Of a DNA stretch of 64,000 nt, positions 48,701-59,000 are shown piece after piece. The stretch is from Chionis minor (lineage: Eukaryota > Chordata > Aves > Charadriiformes > Chionididae), in NCBI GenBank assembly GCA_013398295.1, contig VZSF01001290.1, positions 3,483 through 67,482 on the forward strand, given 5' to 3'. The notes beneath the pieces are model-generated. The model searched no databases and was not told the origin of the DNA. It worked only from the letters and a program-made list of their open reading frames with translations. The number at the start of each line of letters is the position of its first letter. Position 1 is the first letter of the stretch. The translations under genes were made by a program, and so were the position numbers.

Positions 48701-50518
48701 TTTGTAGCACTAACGCCATTTACTGTTACTAAATAATTTTACATATTAATTGACATTTTAACAGGGAAAAGGTTTCCTGCTTCACCTGTTCAGTTTTCCA
48801 GCATGGACTTCAATACGTGGATAAAATAACTAGGTCTGCACACACTTAAATGACTACATTTATAACCTGTTCACCTGAAAAGTCCTTAGAGATAGCATCT
48901 GTAGGGAATGACCTGCTCTCTAGGGATTTCCATCTTTCCCCTGTGATCACAGAGGGAGCCTCAGGCAACCAAATTACTAATTTAGGCATCTCAGTTAAAC
49001 GCCGCCAGACAGGGGTGAGGGAATCTAAACCTCAACATCTCAACAATTCCAACTGATCAGCATGTATCCAAAAACATCGATGCTTAGTGGTGAACAAGAA
49101 ATACCGATATGCATGACTGAGGCTCTGAGATGCAATTGCTCGCTCAAGCAAAAATGAAAACACTAAACGCAAACGAGTAAACATGACAGTCTATGAAAAG
49201 TGAAGACCACAGTTCATTTGGCAGATGTATAATGTACGGTTTTTGAATATTGCATCATCTTTTCCTGAGATGTTTTCACCAGTGTTTAGCAGATTAAAAC
49301 TAGACCTTTTGTTATGACAACCAATCCCAGCTTCCTGTATAACACATGGCAGAGAATTTCACAGAATGGTTTGGGTCAGAAAGGACCTGTAAAGATCAGC
49401 TAGTCCAACCCCTCTGCCATGGGCAGGGACATCTTTCACTAGACCAGGTCGTTCAAAGCCCTGTCCAACCTGACCTTGAATGTTTCCAGGGATGGGGCGT
49501 CTACCACCTCTCTGGGCAACCTGTTTCTTCACCACCCTCACTGTAAAGAATTTCTTCCTTACGTCTAACCTAAACCTACCCCCTTTTAGTTTAAAGCCAT
49601 TGCCCCTTGCCCTGTCACTACAGGCCCTTGTCTGAGGTCTCTCTCCTGTACGCAGATGGGGAGACAGACCCACCACGGGAAAGAAGTGCAGGCACCCAAC
49701 TTCCACCCGTAAGAAAACGGAAACCACTGCCTTGAGAAGTAAAGCATGTAAGTGAGAGACGGTATTTAGAGAGAAGGGAGGAAACAAAAAAACCCCAAAT
49801 GCTTCTTCAGTACCTGCAGGTCCGCGTGGGATTCTTCCTGGGCAGCTTCACAGGCAGGCACAGCCGCTTCATTTCTGGGGCCTCCAAGGTCAGGTGCCCA
49901 TTTTCACAGCCGACGGAAATGAGGACCAGCCGCGGCTCCTGGCGGGCTGTAACCATGTGCCCATCTTCCTTGGTCACCAGCCAAAACCTGCGCGGCGAAG
50001 GGGGACAGAAAAGGCCCTTTCGAACAGGGGCTCAAGGCCGGCGCCGGCCGGGGGGCCCGTCCCGCTGCCCTGCGGCCTGCCGCGCACGGCGGGACCGGCA
50101 CCGCGGGTGCCCCTTCCACAGCGCTGTGGAAGAAAACACCTAAAAAAACCGTGTTAGAGAAACACCCAACAAAGGCGAAGGCCCGGCCNNNNNNNNNNNN
50201 NNNNNNNNNNNNNNNNNNNNNNNNNNNNNNNNNCTCCCCGCTCCGCAGCCCCATCGGCGTCACCTGCGCCCGCCGCACCGCCACCCCCCGGCACGACTTC
50301 ACCGGGTACACAAAGAGCCTCAGCACCGTCCCCACCCGCTGCAGCTGGCGGCGGCGGCGGCGGCGCNGGGGCTCCCCCGGCACCTGCCCGCTGCCCCTGG
50401 CCCGGGCCGCCGCGGGCGCTGAGCCCCGCCGAAGGAGCGAGCGCGGCCGCGGCGCGGGCAGCAAAGGCTCGAGTGGGCGCTGCCCGGCGTGACAGCGTGC
50501 GAGTGCGTTTCGTTTCAT
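42644..50518 (-). CDS. MTARC1: Mitochondrial amidoxime reducing component (MTARC), seven-exon gene
   Basis: This is a molybdenum-cofactor enzyme of the mitochondrial outer membrane. With cytochrome b5 and its NADH reductase it reduces N-hydroxylated substrates such as amidoximes. Exon 1 encodes [17 protein letters not shown] and MGLRSGE (MOSC N-terminal domain), exon 3 [10 protein letters not shown] and [10 protein letters not shown], and exon 4 [17 protein letters not shown]. Exons 5-6 encode [15 protein letters not shown], whose Cys before Ile-Leu is the conserved molybdenum ligand, and exon 7 ends [20 protein letters not shown] followed by PVYKMV and stop. From VGT onward the product is about 282 residues, as in human mARC1. 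All visible junctions are GT-AG and in phase. The N-terminal membrane anchor is unresolved: an in-frame ATG at 50518 exists only if the N at 50367 is exactly one base, and its product does not look like the usual anchor. I cannot exclude the MTARC2 name. Confidence 0.95.
43287..43358 (-). CDS. MTARC1: MTARC exon 6
   Basis: The acceptor CAG is at 43361-43359 and the donor GT at 43286-43285. It encodes [20 protein letters not shown], then TLK, starting with the family's invariant Cys. Confidence 0.95.
43447..43508 (-). CDS. MTARC1: MTARC exon 5
   Basis: The acceptor CAG is at 43511-43509 and the donor GT at 43446-43445. It encodes [20 protein letters not shown] and the first two bases of Arg. 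It leads directly to the molybdenum-ligand Cys at the start of exon 6. Confidence 0.95.
44447..44587 (-). CDS. MTARC1: MTARC exon 4
   Basis: The acceptor TAG is at 44590-44588 and the donor GT at 44446-44445. Its 47 whole codons encode [20 protein letters not shown], then [20 protein letters not shown], to DCSAFEE, the first part of the MOSC domain. Confidence 0.95.
46185..46347 (-). CDS. MTARC1: MTARC exon 3
   Basis: The acceptor CAG is at 46350-46348 and the donor GT at 46184-46183. It encodes [20 protein letters not shown], then [20 protein letters not shown], to FRTTDE. The phase matches exon 2, and it ends between codons. Confidence 0.95.
46545..46612 (+). repeat. Possible 5S-rRNA-derived SINE head (AmnSINE1-like) in MTARC intron 2
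   Basis: GGAAGCTAAG is followed by GGACATGGCTGGATGATACC. This parallels the 5S rRNA box A/C region (GGAAGCTAAGCAGGGTCGGG, then CCTGGTTAGTACTTGGATGG), which also heads SINE3/AmnSINE1 elements. The rest is diverged, so this is tentative. Confidence 0.28.
49358..49640 (-). mobile_element. CR1 LINE 3' fragment in MTARC intron 2
   Basis: The plus strand reads CACAGAATGGTTTGGGTCAG, then the CR1 3' UTR, then the complement of ORF2. On the minus strand it gives [16 protein letters not shown] preceded by [12 protein letters not shown]. The usual HWNRLP stretch is disrupted. It lies antisense to none of the MTARC exons and is co-oriented with the gene. Confidence 0.9.
49814..49987 (-). CDS. MTARC1: MTARC exon 2
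   Basis: The acceptor CAG is at 49990-49988 and the donor GT at 49813-49812. It encodes [20 protein letters not shown], then [20 protein letters not shown], to KNPTRTC. It starts with one base completing Arg and ends two bases into the next Arg codon. This is the core of the MOSC N-terminal domain. Confidence 0.95.
50189..50233. other. 45-N assembly gap in MTARC exon 1 / intron 1
   Basis: A run of N lies at the 3' end of MTARC exon 1, directly after the codons for MGLRSGE. The missing coding part is probably only about four codons plus the splice donor and some intron. Confidence 0.99.
50234..50366 (-). CDS. MTARC1: MTARC exon 1 (partial, flanked by assembly gaps)
   Basis: It encodes an Arg-rich linker (GCC repeats), then [19 protein letters not shown] and ending MGLRSGE at the 45-N gap. 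Homology suggests only about four codons (the LRDR region) plus the donor site lie in the gap. The right side stops at an N within a GGC/GCC run, so the signal-anchor sequence is not reliably present. Confidence 0.9.
50367..50367. other. Single-N position in GGC repeat of MTARC exon 1
   Basis: A lone N at the end of a GGC run. The sequence on its far side does not encode the hydrophobic anchor expected for mARC proteins, so this N may hide missing bases. Confidence 0.8.
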
Positions 50519-51070
50519 AGCTGGGCTTTTATGACAAGCGACGGGGCAGGGGGAGTACAGACAAGAGTACGTGAAATTCAGCAGTTTGGGTGAAAAGGGG
50601 GAGAAACCGCTGGCTGGAGGCAAACGGCTGGTGGGGGCGGCCCGGCAAATGGCGGCACCTGAGGCTGGGGTTGGGGGTTCCGTGCTGTTTGGCCGCCTTG
50701 GGGCGTCCGCCCGGACCAAACTGTTGAGACCCTTCTGGGAGCTTCCCTCTCGTTGGCAGGGTCGCGGGGAAGACACTTTGTGGGACAGTGGCTGTGAGGC
50801 AGATAATGACATCAGAGTGGCAAACGCCGGTGGCAAACGTGGCTGGAGTGGCAAAGGCCGCTGTCACCACGGGTCTGTCCTCACAGGCGAAGCAGGAGCC
50901 TTGGCTGCTGATTTCCCCCCAGATCCCCATACAGGCTCGCAGGGATCCGAAGGTTGAACTCACAAATTGCAGTTTTTAGGATCAGTGCGCCAAGACCAAA
51001 GTCCCAGCAGGTGGAAGACGGGGAAGCTCAGTGACGGGCATTTCTGAGAGATTCGGGCAGCCCAGCCACA

Positions 51071-51481
51071 ATGGATTACTGGAAATACTACCTCGATGGC
51101 ATCCTGGTGGACAGGAATATTGAAGATGTGGCTATCATGGGCCTCTGACAACAAGCACCTGTGGGCGGCCGAGCCAGGAGATCTCCTCGCAGCCATCTCA
51201 CCTCAAGAAGCAGTGAGATCATGGGCCAGGATCGGACAACATTCCTGCTAACGAGAATCACTGGAGCTGGCAAAAAGTGCACTGCGATTTGTGACGACCT
51301 GCTGGTGGATGAAGACAATGTGATGTATGTCAGAAGCAAAGGCAATGACAGCAGATCCGTCTGTATTGGCAAGACCCCTAAGTCCCTGCTCTTCCTTATG
51401 GACAAGAAGGGAGTCCATAGAGGAGCCCTCAACCAGAAGGTCCACAATAGGATTGTGGGCATGAAAGCACAAAGCAAATAG
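51071..51481 (+). pseudogene. Profilin-3-like intronless sequence with two compensating frameshifts
   Basis: Profilins bind monomeric actin and poly-proline ligands; PFN3 is the intronless testis-type member in mammals. The ATG at 51071 opens MDYWKYYLDGILVDRNIEDV and AIMG, then a stop (51146-51148) follows a +1 shift. The +1 frame reads SDNKHLWAAEPGDLLAAISP and QEAV, and near 51214 the original frame returns as EIMGQDRTTFLLTRITGAGK, then KCTAICDDLLVDED, VCIGKTPKSLLFLMDKKGVH, to a TAG stop at 51479-51481. The order and spacing cover a whole profilin, and DVAIMG, LLAAISPQE, GVH and the -NQKVH- region fit PFN3 better than PFN1 or PFN2. No introns, and no obvious poly-A tail or target-site duplication. 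Either it is a decayed retrocopy or gene, or two sequencing errors interrupt a live gene. Confidence 0.8.
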
Positions 51482-54400
51482 TGCCAAAGAGACAGACATA
51501 TTCTGCCTGAGCATCGGGGCATGGTCGGTGCTTGCCTGCTAGAAGATCTTGCTGCACATGTTTTCTTTGAGCTGGGGGGTGCTGGGCAGGCAGCAGTGCT
51601 GGCACACTTAACCGTCTACCTGACCAGCTGTGGTGCAGATTGGAGTAATAGCTACATTCCTTATCAAGATGCTCAATATCACTTGAGTGGTCTCCCAGCC
51701 ATCTGGGCAAGTTGCTTCCTGTTAGTCTCATTTTACTGACTGATTTTGAGGTGAAGGACTCCGATAATATTAGCTTTGGGAAAGGGCAGGAGGGAGGGCA
51801 ATCCCGTAGCCCTCTTGTTCATCCCTTTGCTGTTTAAATCATGCCGAAATGCCATTCATGGTTTTTGAGACCTAAGCAGGACTCACCATGTATTTTTAAT
51901 TTGCCCCTGGAACAAGCCCAGTTCGTTCTGGGGATTAACTGTTGATCAGCAGAGCCTTGCGCTGCTGTTGGACTGTGCGGGAGGCATGTGTGGAGACAGT
52001 CTGCCACCTGCTCGCCTTCCATATGATTTGAAACCCCTTCTTACACTACTTTACTGAGCAAATTGGGTTTTTTACAACATAAGTTACCTCTCTTGCATCC
52101 GTGGCATGAGGATTTTCTGAAGGTTGTTTCCTTTCTGTCCTGCTCAGTCACACTGGCCTCAAGATCACAAGGTTCCTATGAGCCTTCCAGGATACCTGGG
52201 AAGATACGGAGCTGTGCCGAGGTTTCCTCCTCCGTTCACCAGTACAGCCTTCCTCTCCTGCTGCCGCTTGTAACCCAGAAAGGCCAGTCTAAAATGGGGC
52301 AGAACTGGTGTGCTGGAGATGGGACTGACGCAGGGAAGACTCAAGGGGTATCTCTGGCAGCGCCGATCTCCTCACACATGGGTTTTCCTTGCTCCATTGC
52401 TCCTGGCAGCTGTGGCAGCTGCCTGGCAGCAAGCCTGGGTCCACCACACGCCGTCCCGCTGCAGCGCAGGCGGGCTGTGACCACTCACCCACGGTGAGAC
52501 ACTCTGTCCTCCGTACCCCTGGGACCCCCCTTGTTGCACCAGGTAAATCATAGGTGCTAAACTGCTTGGTCTGGTTTGACCAGACCTCCCCCACCACCTT
52601 TGACCCACTGACTCAAAAATAATTACTCGTGATGACTTTTATGACTCTGCCACAGACACGAGAGGAGAGCCAGCCTTGCTGAGCAGACTGAGAGCCCTTG
52701 CACGCTCTTTGATAATCGTTAATCTTCTCATTTAACATGGAGACAGTATTTTGTAACTTAATTGAATTCACACAGAGATTTTTAATCTGCAACTGCACCC
52801 ACAGGAGCAGAAAAATGCTGTAAGGGGAACCAGCCATCTAATGTATTAGCAAATGTTCAACAAAACTGCAATGACTGTCTAATTAGTACGCACTGTCTGA
52901 TAAGCAGTGCTTACAAGCATGAATCAAAACAAACTAACATAAGTATTAAAGGGATGAAAGCACAGGTTCCATAGGTTTTGGAATCTGAGAATAAAACCAA
53001 TGCATCAAATGCAAAAAAATGGAAAAAAAAATTACGCTGGCCACAAGTTTTTAGAAAAGCATGGGTACTCCTGCTGAACATCGATGCTTATTTTGACACG
53101 CTTAAGGCAAAAATGAGTAACTATCACCTGTGATTTCTCAAGCAAATCACAAAATGCAGAAAACTTTTGCCCTCTGAACTTCAGTCTGTGAGGCATCAAA
53201 ATGTCAGAATTTTGAAAAAAAAGGAAAAAATGTTGGGTGATTTACTGCTTGCTCCCTTCTTCTAGGTGCCAGAGAAAATAGGTCTGGCATGTATTCATAC
53301 TTTACCAGCATGAGAATTTGGAGAAGTATGGACCTATATAGTGTGATGGTGTTGTGAATAGCTGCAGCTCCTCCTTAGTTATACGTTATGGGCAGCACAA
53401 TGGTGTACAAACCCAGATTCTTTCAGTTTGAAGGATTTGCTAACTAAATTCAGAAATAAATTGCCTTTGGTAATGATTGCATATTAATTTAGAGAAAATA
53501 TTATTTCTAAATCCAAGGAGGACCTTAAACTTTTATTCCCTAAACCTACCAGCCTGGAGCCTAAGGAGATTTGGTTCAGACCGGCCACAAGAAGCAGCTG
53601 TTACATTCAACCCTGACTCTTCTTGGAGACTACGGCATGAAGGAGCTTAAAGAGGACTAACAGAAGGCGGCAGCATCTGCATAATCTCTCCTCTCCTGCT
53701 GTGATACAAGGAACGTAAAATCAGAAATGGCTGCAAAGAGCACAGTTGTGGCTTAATGTTTCAGGTTCAAGACTACAGCCTTTGAGAAAAGTTCTCTTCA
53801 CCAATAAGTACACCAGACGCCTCTCAAAAAGCCTCCAGTAAATAGCTTGATGAGCACATTTGTTTAATCCTCCATCCTGGGCACACCTTTTCTTACCTAG
53901 GAGACACCAACAGTTGTGCTGAAATTCTCCGCCCCAGTTCCTTACCTCAGGCTGCTTCCAATGTGTCTGGTCAGATGGAGGACTTGCAGTGTCTATCCCA
54001 CAGCAAACTGGGGCCAGGCTCGCTCGGTCGTGGAGGCAGGCGATGCTGGAATATCTTGCTAAAGCATGTTGTCAGCTCAGAAACATCCACATGACAAATT
54101 TTCTGGTGGAACAAATTTTATGGAAAAAGTAATGATGTGTCTGCCCTCAGATGCAGCGGGCAATTGGAGATAATTCTTCTAGAGACGATCCTAGAGTCTT
54201 GTCGCAACATCTCAATGACAGGTCAAAGGTGAGTGATGAGGAAAGATTTAAAGACTTCTACTTGTTTCCACTAAGAAAAAAAGACAAGTGACTGGGGATC
54301 TTGTAGGTCTTTAGTTACATGCACAGTGCTGTAGTTTGGAAAGGCATAAAATACTGCACTGAGAGGGTGATTTGAATGGACATTACCAAAAAAAAAATTA

Positions 54401-55869
54401 AAAAAAATCCCGGTACCAAAGACAGCAAAACGCTGCCCCGATTGGGTCACAGGGTGTTAGGATAGAGCTCAGTAAAGACTGGGCTTGTCTCAGCGAAGGA
54501 ATAGGTGTTAAATGCCCACACCAGGGACATCCTAGATATTTTTCCAGTGACTATCTGGTAATTCCGCAGAAGGTGGGGATGAGGGGATTGACACAGCCAA
54601 TCGTGCAGTCATCCTATGCTGATTTCAGCAAGATATGATAAAAAATATATTACACATACACACACAAATTATATCTTTCTTCTAAACTTAGAACAAACAA
54701 TAAATTGAAAAGATTCCTTCATAGAAAGGCGGGGAGGATAAAAGCATTGCTGTTTCCTCTTATAATCTTCAAGGAAATCAGAGTTCAGTGAGTCATGCAC
54801 TAGAAATGAGCTCAGTGAAATTCATGTAGGGAAAAATCTCAGGCGAATAATTTTGCAGTGATAGAATTAAAAATAGAGTCATTAATGATAGATGCCTTCT
54901 AATGGACTCAGAGTGATGAGATAAAGGGATCTTTTTTTGTGAGGCTTTTCCTATGCAGGGAATCATAAATCTGGGGAGGATGGGATTCACCAAGAACAGG
55001 AAAGTCCCCACCCTCATTCAGGCACAGCTGAAAAAGCAATCTGATGTTGATTTAGTGTCCCGGGAAGTGAAGGAACAAGCAGCAGAAATCGGGGGAATAC
55101 AGAAAGCATCGGGAGGCAAATACAGATGGCATGCTGGAGCTGGGGTCCAAGGCGGCTCCTGGGGGGTTCATTCCAGTCTGCCGTCCTCCATTCCCCCTGT
55201 GTTTGAAGTTACATGTCCTGTCCTAAGCAGGTGTGGTCCCTTCAGTGGAGGATGATATTCAGAAACAAGAAGTGGCTGTCGCTCATCCCCTTTCCTCCAG
55301 TGAAGCATCCTTAATGAATGTTTGTAAGGCACAGTGAGAACCTCAGGGCAAAGCTCAATGAATTTTTAGGTGTCGAAGATAAAAAAGCAACATGAGAACA
55401 ACGTTCCTAGGGCTTTACATTTGAAACGCTTGCAAATAGGAGGCTCGGGATTCAACTGGGCGGAAAACACTGGTATGCAGAGACACATGTTACACTGCTG
55501 GGACCCAACATCCTGAGGATGGGGCTGGACAAACCAGGAGGCCAGCCTAGGGGAGGGCAGGAAGTCCCTGCAGGAGATGAGACAGAACAACGAGGCAGGC
55601 CGACAAGGCTGGAAATCTGTTTTTTTCCCAGGAGATGGCACTAAAGGACAATCGCCTTTCAGCCGGCACTGTGCAACGCAGCGGAAACTGCCGGGGGCCA
55701 AACTGTCCCTCAGGCCGCTGGCACTGCCATCTTCATAAGTCCCTCCTTCTTATCAGAAACAAAGCTTTATTCTTCGCATCTGTGCTTTTAGCGAGGGTGA
55801 CCATATCTGTCTTTTACATCTCCATACGGGAGGTAAACAAGCTTTTTGCTTATCGTGGCAGGACCCCAC
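51482..55869. other. Gene-free intergenic sequence
   Basis: No exon was recognised. It is mostly AT-leaning sequence with A-run patches (53010-53035, 53214-53229, 54388-54408) and a possible ancient CR1 relic at 54200-54560. Confidence 0.4.
54200..54560 (+). mobile_element. Possible ancient CR1-type relic
   Basis: The plus-strand order resembles a very old CR1 ORF2 end: GATGAGGAAAGATTTAAAGA, then GACTGGGGATCTTGTAGG-like text and TTTGGAAAGGCATAAAATAC. The similarity is by texture and phrase order only. Confidence 0.25.
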
Positions 55870-56280
55870 TCATAGCCTCAGGGAGTCACCCAGGCTGGAG
55901 GGATCCCCGGAGATCTCGCCTCCAGCCTCCTGCTCACAGGGCAGGGTCAACACTGAATTTACGCCTGGTTGCTCTACACTGTGTACAATCATGCCTTGAA
56001 AGCCTCCAGGGACAGAGACTCCCCGGCCTCCTGAGGCAACCTCCTCTCATGCTTAGTTGTCGTATTAGTGATTTTTTTCCCCTTATATCTGGCCGGAAAC
56101 TCCTCAGTTTGAATTTATGACCATTGCCCCTTGCTGTCTGGCTGTGGACCTCAGTAAAGAGCTTGACTCCATCTTACTGGCAACCCCTTCTGAGGTATTA
56201 AAAAGCTGCTGTCAGGTCCCTCCTAGATCTTCTTCCCTCCCTGAGCTAAACGAGCCCGGAGCCCGGAGCCTCCCCTTGTA
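55870..56280 (-). mobile_element. Degenerate CR1 LINE relic
   Basis: The reverse complement matches old CR1 families. On the plus strand: GAAAGCCTCCAGGGACAGAG, CTCCTGAGGCAACC, later AAACTCCTCAGTTTGAATTT, GACCATTGCCCCTTGCTGTC, and AAAGCTGCTGTCAGGTCCCT. Stop codons and indels are frequent. Confidence 0.75.
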
Positions 56281-58974
56281 GGGGATGCAGGATTCAGAAA
56301 GGAACACCACCCTCTCTGAGCTCAGGCTAGACTTCACCCCAAAACAGGCCAGGCAGTCTGATAGTTCCTTCCTAGAAGAAGCAGGAAGGTGAGAATTTGC
56401 TTTCATTACTTTCTTTTAATTTATTATCTCCATTAATCTAAGAGGTTTTTAGGCTCTTGACTGCTCCTTGAAGAAAAAAGATTTCCAAAGCGGACTGTGT
56501 ACAGGTAACTGCAGCAACTTGGCACAGATTTTAGGGCCAGCTTTGTTGCAGAAGAGGCCAGTGCCATGCCAACGAGGGACTCGGGATAGAGAAAAAAAGA
56601 GAAGACTGGTTGTATAGCACCCCAACAAAAAGCCTGTCCCCCTGCCAGTCCTACAGACAGGCAGAGGGCAGAAAGGTCATTCATCCCTGAAGTGAACCTT
56701 GGCCTGGGACTGGCAAAGCCCTGGAAGTGCCGAAGTGCTGTGATGTGGTATGGCTCTCCTCAGTTGCAGCACTTCAAAAGCAAGCTGTGCAAGAGTGCTT
56801 CCTTGCTGATGTTGCAGGACAAAGGACAATAACTGAGTCCTCTGCCATTTCCTCAGAGCCTAAAGTAAGCCAGAATAGTAATTAAATGTTCTGGGAAAAA
56901 CAGCAGAAATACACTTTATTCTGCTTCATGACTCATAGGAATAACCAGGGATTTAATTTAAAAGTGACTTGCCAGGCTGTCAGGTTAGTGGAGGTCGTTC
57001 CTGGGAGAAGCTCGGAGGAGTTGACTGCTTCTTGCCACTCTTGCATGTATTCAGCTTCCCAAACTTATTTATCCTGCCTTTTGCTATAAAACACAGTGAA
57101 AGGTGGGTAGAAATCGGAAGGGAGCCAGATAGCCCAGTAGCACACCACTGAAAACAAAAAGCTCTGAGGTGACACGATAGGTAGAGGTGCCAAGCAAGTG
57201 CCTGAATGGAGGAATGAATGCATTTCATCCAGCAGCAACATCCACCACATCCTACCTTTGTCAACAAGAGGGTCAAAAGTCCACTTTATTCCTGAAAAGA
57301 ACCTGGAAACAAGCTGCAGACAAGCCTGCCTGCACCCATAGGTTGAAAGCTGTCCTTGCTGGGGTGACTTCTCCAAGGCCAGCCTTGCCCAGAGCACATA
57401 AAGCCCATGCAGAAGCCAAGAGTTCATCCTGGACTGCGCTCCTGGCTTGGCATGCTGTCAGGGTCAGGGCTGCTCCGGAGAGCCCAGCCTCCTCACCGTC
57501 ACCGACGTCTCGCTGTCCTCTCAGTCACTCGCAGACTTCCAGTGCAACAGCTCCGCTTCAGATGGAGGTTGCCATTTCTTGCTGGCTGAGCAGGATGACC
57601 TATCCCTCCGATGCTGAGTGAGTCAAGGAATATTTCCTCTTGTCTCTCAAGTCACCAAGACAACATTTAGCAACAACGCTGTAGGACCTGTCCTGTCCCA
57701 CCTATTTGCATCATGGCTAAGCCAGACCTGGCACAGCAGGGACACTGCCGTGATTGGCAGGAACTACAGCCCCGTGCCATCCACCCTGCTGGAAAATGAA
57801 CCTCACCCCCCAAATTCACATTTTCTGGACGTTGCTGCATCAGCTGGGCTGGTGAAGAGCGTAGCGAACCCTCAGGCCAAGGCTTAGCCTCACAAATTCA
57901 CTCCACCAGCTGAGAAGTGAATTACTGCTCAAGGAGTACTGATAAGCAGCGCTAATTGGTAGCCTCCTTGAGAACCATCAGTTCATTCTGAGGAAAGAAA
58001 ATAGGCTGGCATGAATCACCAGCTGTTTTATAGCAACAGCATAGGTTACTTGCGTACTTTTTCTTTCTCTTTCCTCTTTCTTTCTTTGTTTTTGGTCTAT
58101 TTTAGGAACACCGTTCAGCAGAAGCCGACTTCCCGATATGCATCAGGCTTTTCTTTCCTCAGGCTCACACAGAAACAGCATTTACATATTATTTGGGTTC
58201 TGTATGGATGGCAGCCAGGTTATTCCCTTAACATTGCACCAGGTGAGCAGAGACCATAGGTCAGCAGGCAGAAGTCAGTGGTAACCATTGTGCTGAGCGA
58301 TTAGCGAACTGAAGTTCGTGTTTATCTTTGTGGAAAGTCCCTGCACTGAATGGGTTGAACCCTGGGTGTTGCAATGAGGGAGCAGCCTTGCTATTCAGAG
58401 GGCACATGGACAAATGGACTCTCATTTCACACAGAAAAACGGAGACAGAAATCCCCCCTGCATTGGTTTAGTCATTTAAAAAAAAACAGTCTAACGAGTC
58501 ACACTGTAAAAGCACTGTAAAACATAGAGTGGTGTAACAAAATTTGAAGTTAATCCCAAAATATGCAAGCTGGCGTGGTATGTGGGTGTTAGGACAGCCC
58601 TGTTCTTACTGCAGAAGACACAGCAGTTATCAGTACCCTCTGGCACGGCGGTGGGGCAGGTTGGAGGCACAGGTCTGTCCCTGCAAGGAAGTTCAAGAGA
58701 AACAACTAAAGGTATGAAATGAAGGAGCGAACCCCCTTTGTGGTTATTCCTACCCCAGCTCCTGCAGCCTTAGGTCCTCTACAGCCTCATCTCCACACCT
58801 TGCCTTTCCTGAGCTTTTCCATGGAGCCTGGGCTATGACCACGTCCTTCTCGAAAAGCGCTGAGGCCACAGGCAGAACAACACAGGGAAGTTTATATTGC
58901 AGCTTCCCCTCGCTGCTTGGGGCGCCGCGGAGAAACGCCTCCTTTGTGCATCACTTATGTGAGTAGGTAATCAC
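56281..58974. other. Gene-free intergenic sequence
   Basis: Nothing supportable was found. There are pyrimidine-rich patches near 58045-58100 and an A run at 58480. No splice-linked exons were recognised. Confidence 0.4.
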
Positions 58975-58994
58975 AAGATGTGGATCGCATTACT

Positions 58995-59000
58995 TTTATT
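58995..59000 (-). terminator. Candidate C1orf115 poly(A) signal
   Basis: TTTATT on the plus strand gives AATAAA on the minus strand, about 1.36 kb past the C1orf115 stop. If used, 59001-60354 is the 3' UTR. That span shows no other gene. Confidence 0.3.

Larger units (their letters stand above)
49990..50960. promoter_or_regulatory. CpG island over MTARC exon 1 / divergent promoter region
   Basis: High G+C and CpG density surround MTARC exon 1 and extend about 0.5 kb toward the PFN3-like sequence. No TATA box is evident. The head-to-head layout would allow bidirectional transcription, but that is inference. Confidence 0.6.

Noticed and set aside
49904..50854. A 316-codon minus-strand open frame across MTARC exon 1 and exon 2
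   Set aside because: It reads through the 45-N gap and uses the wrong frame for exon 2. Only the VGTVLRLF to MGLRSGE part is real coding sequence.
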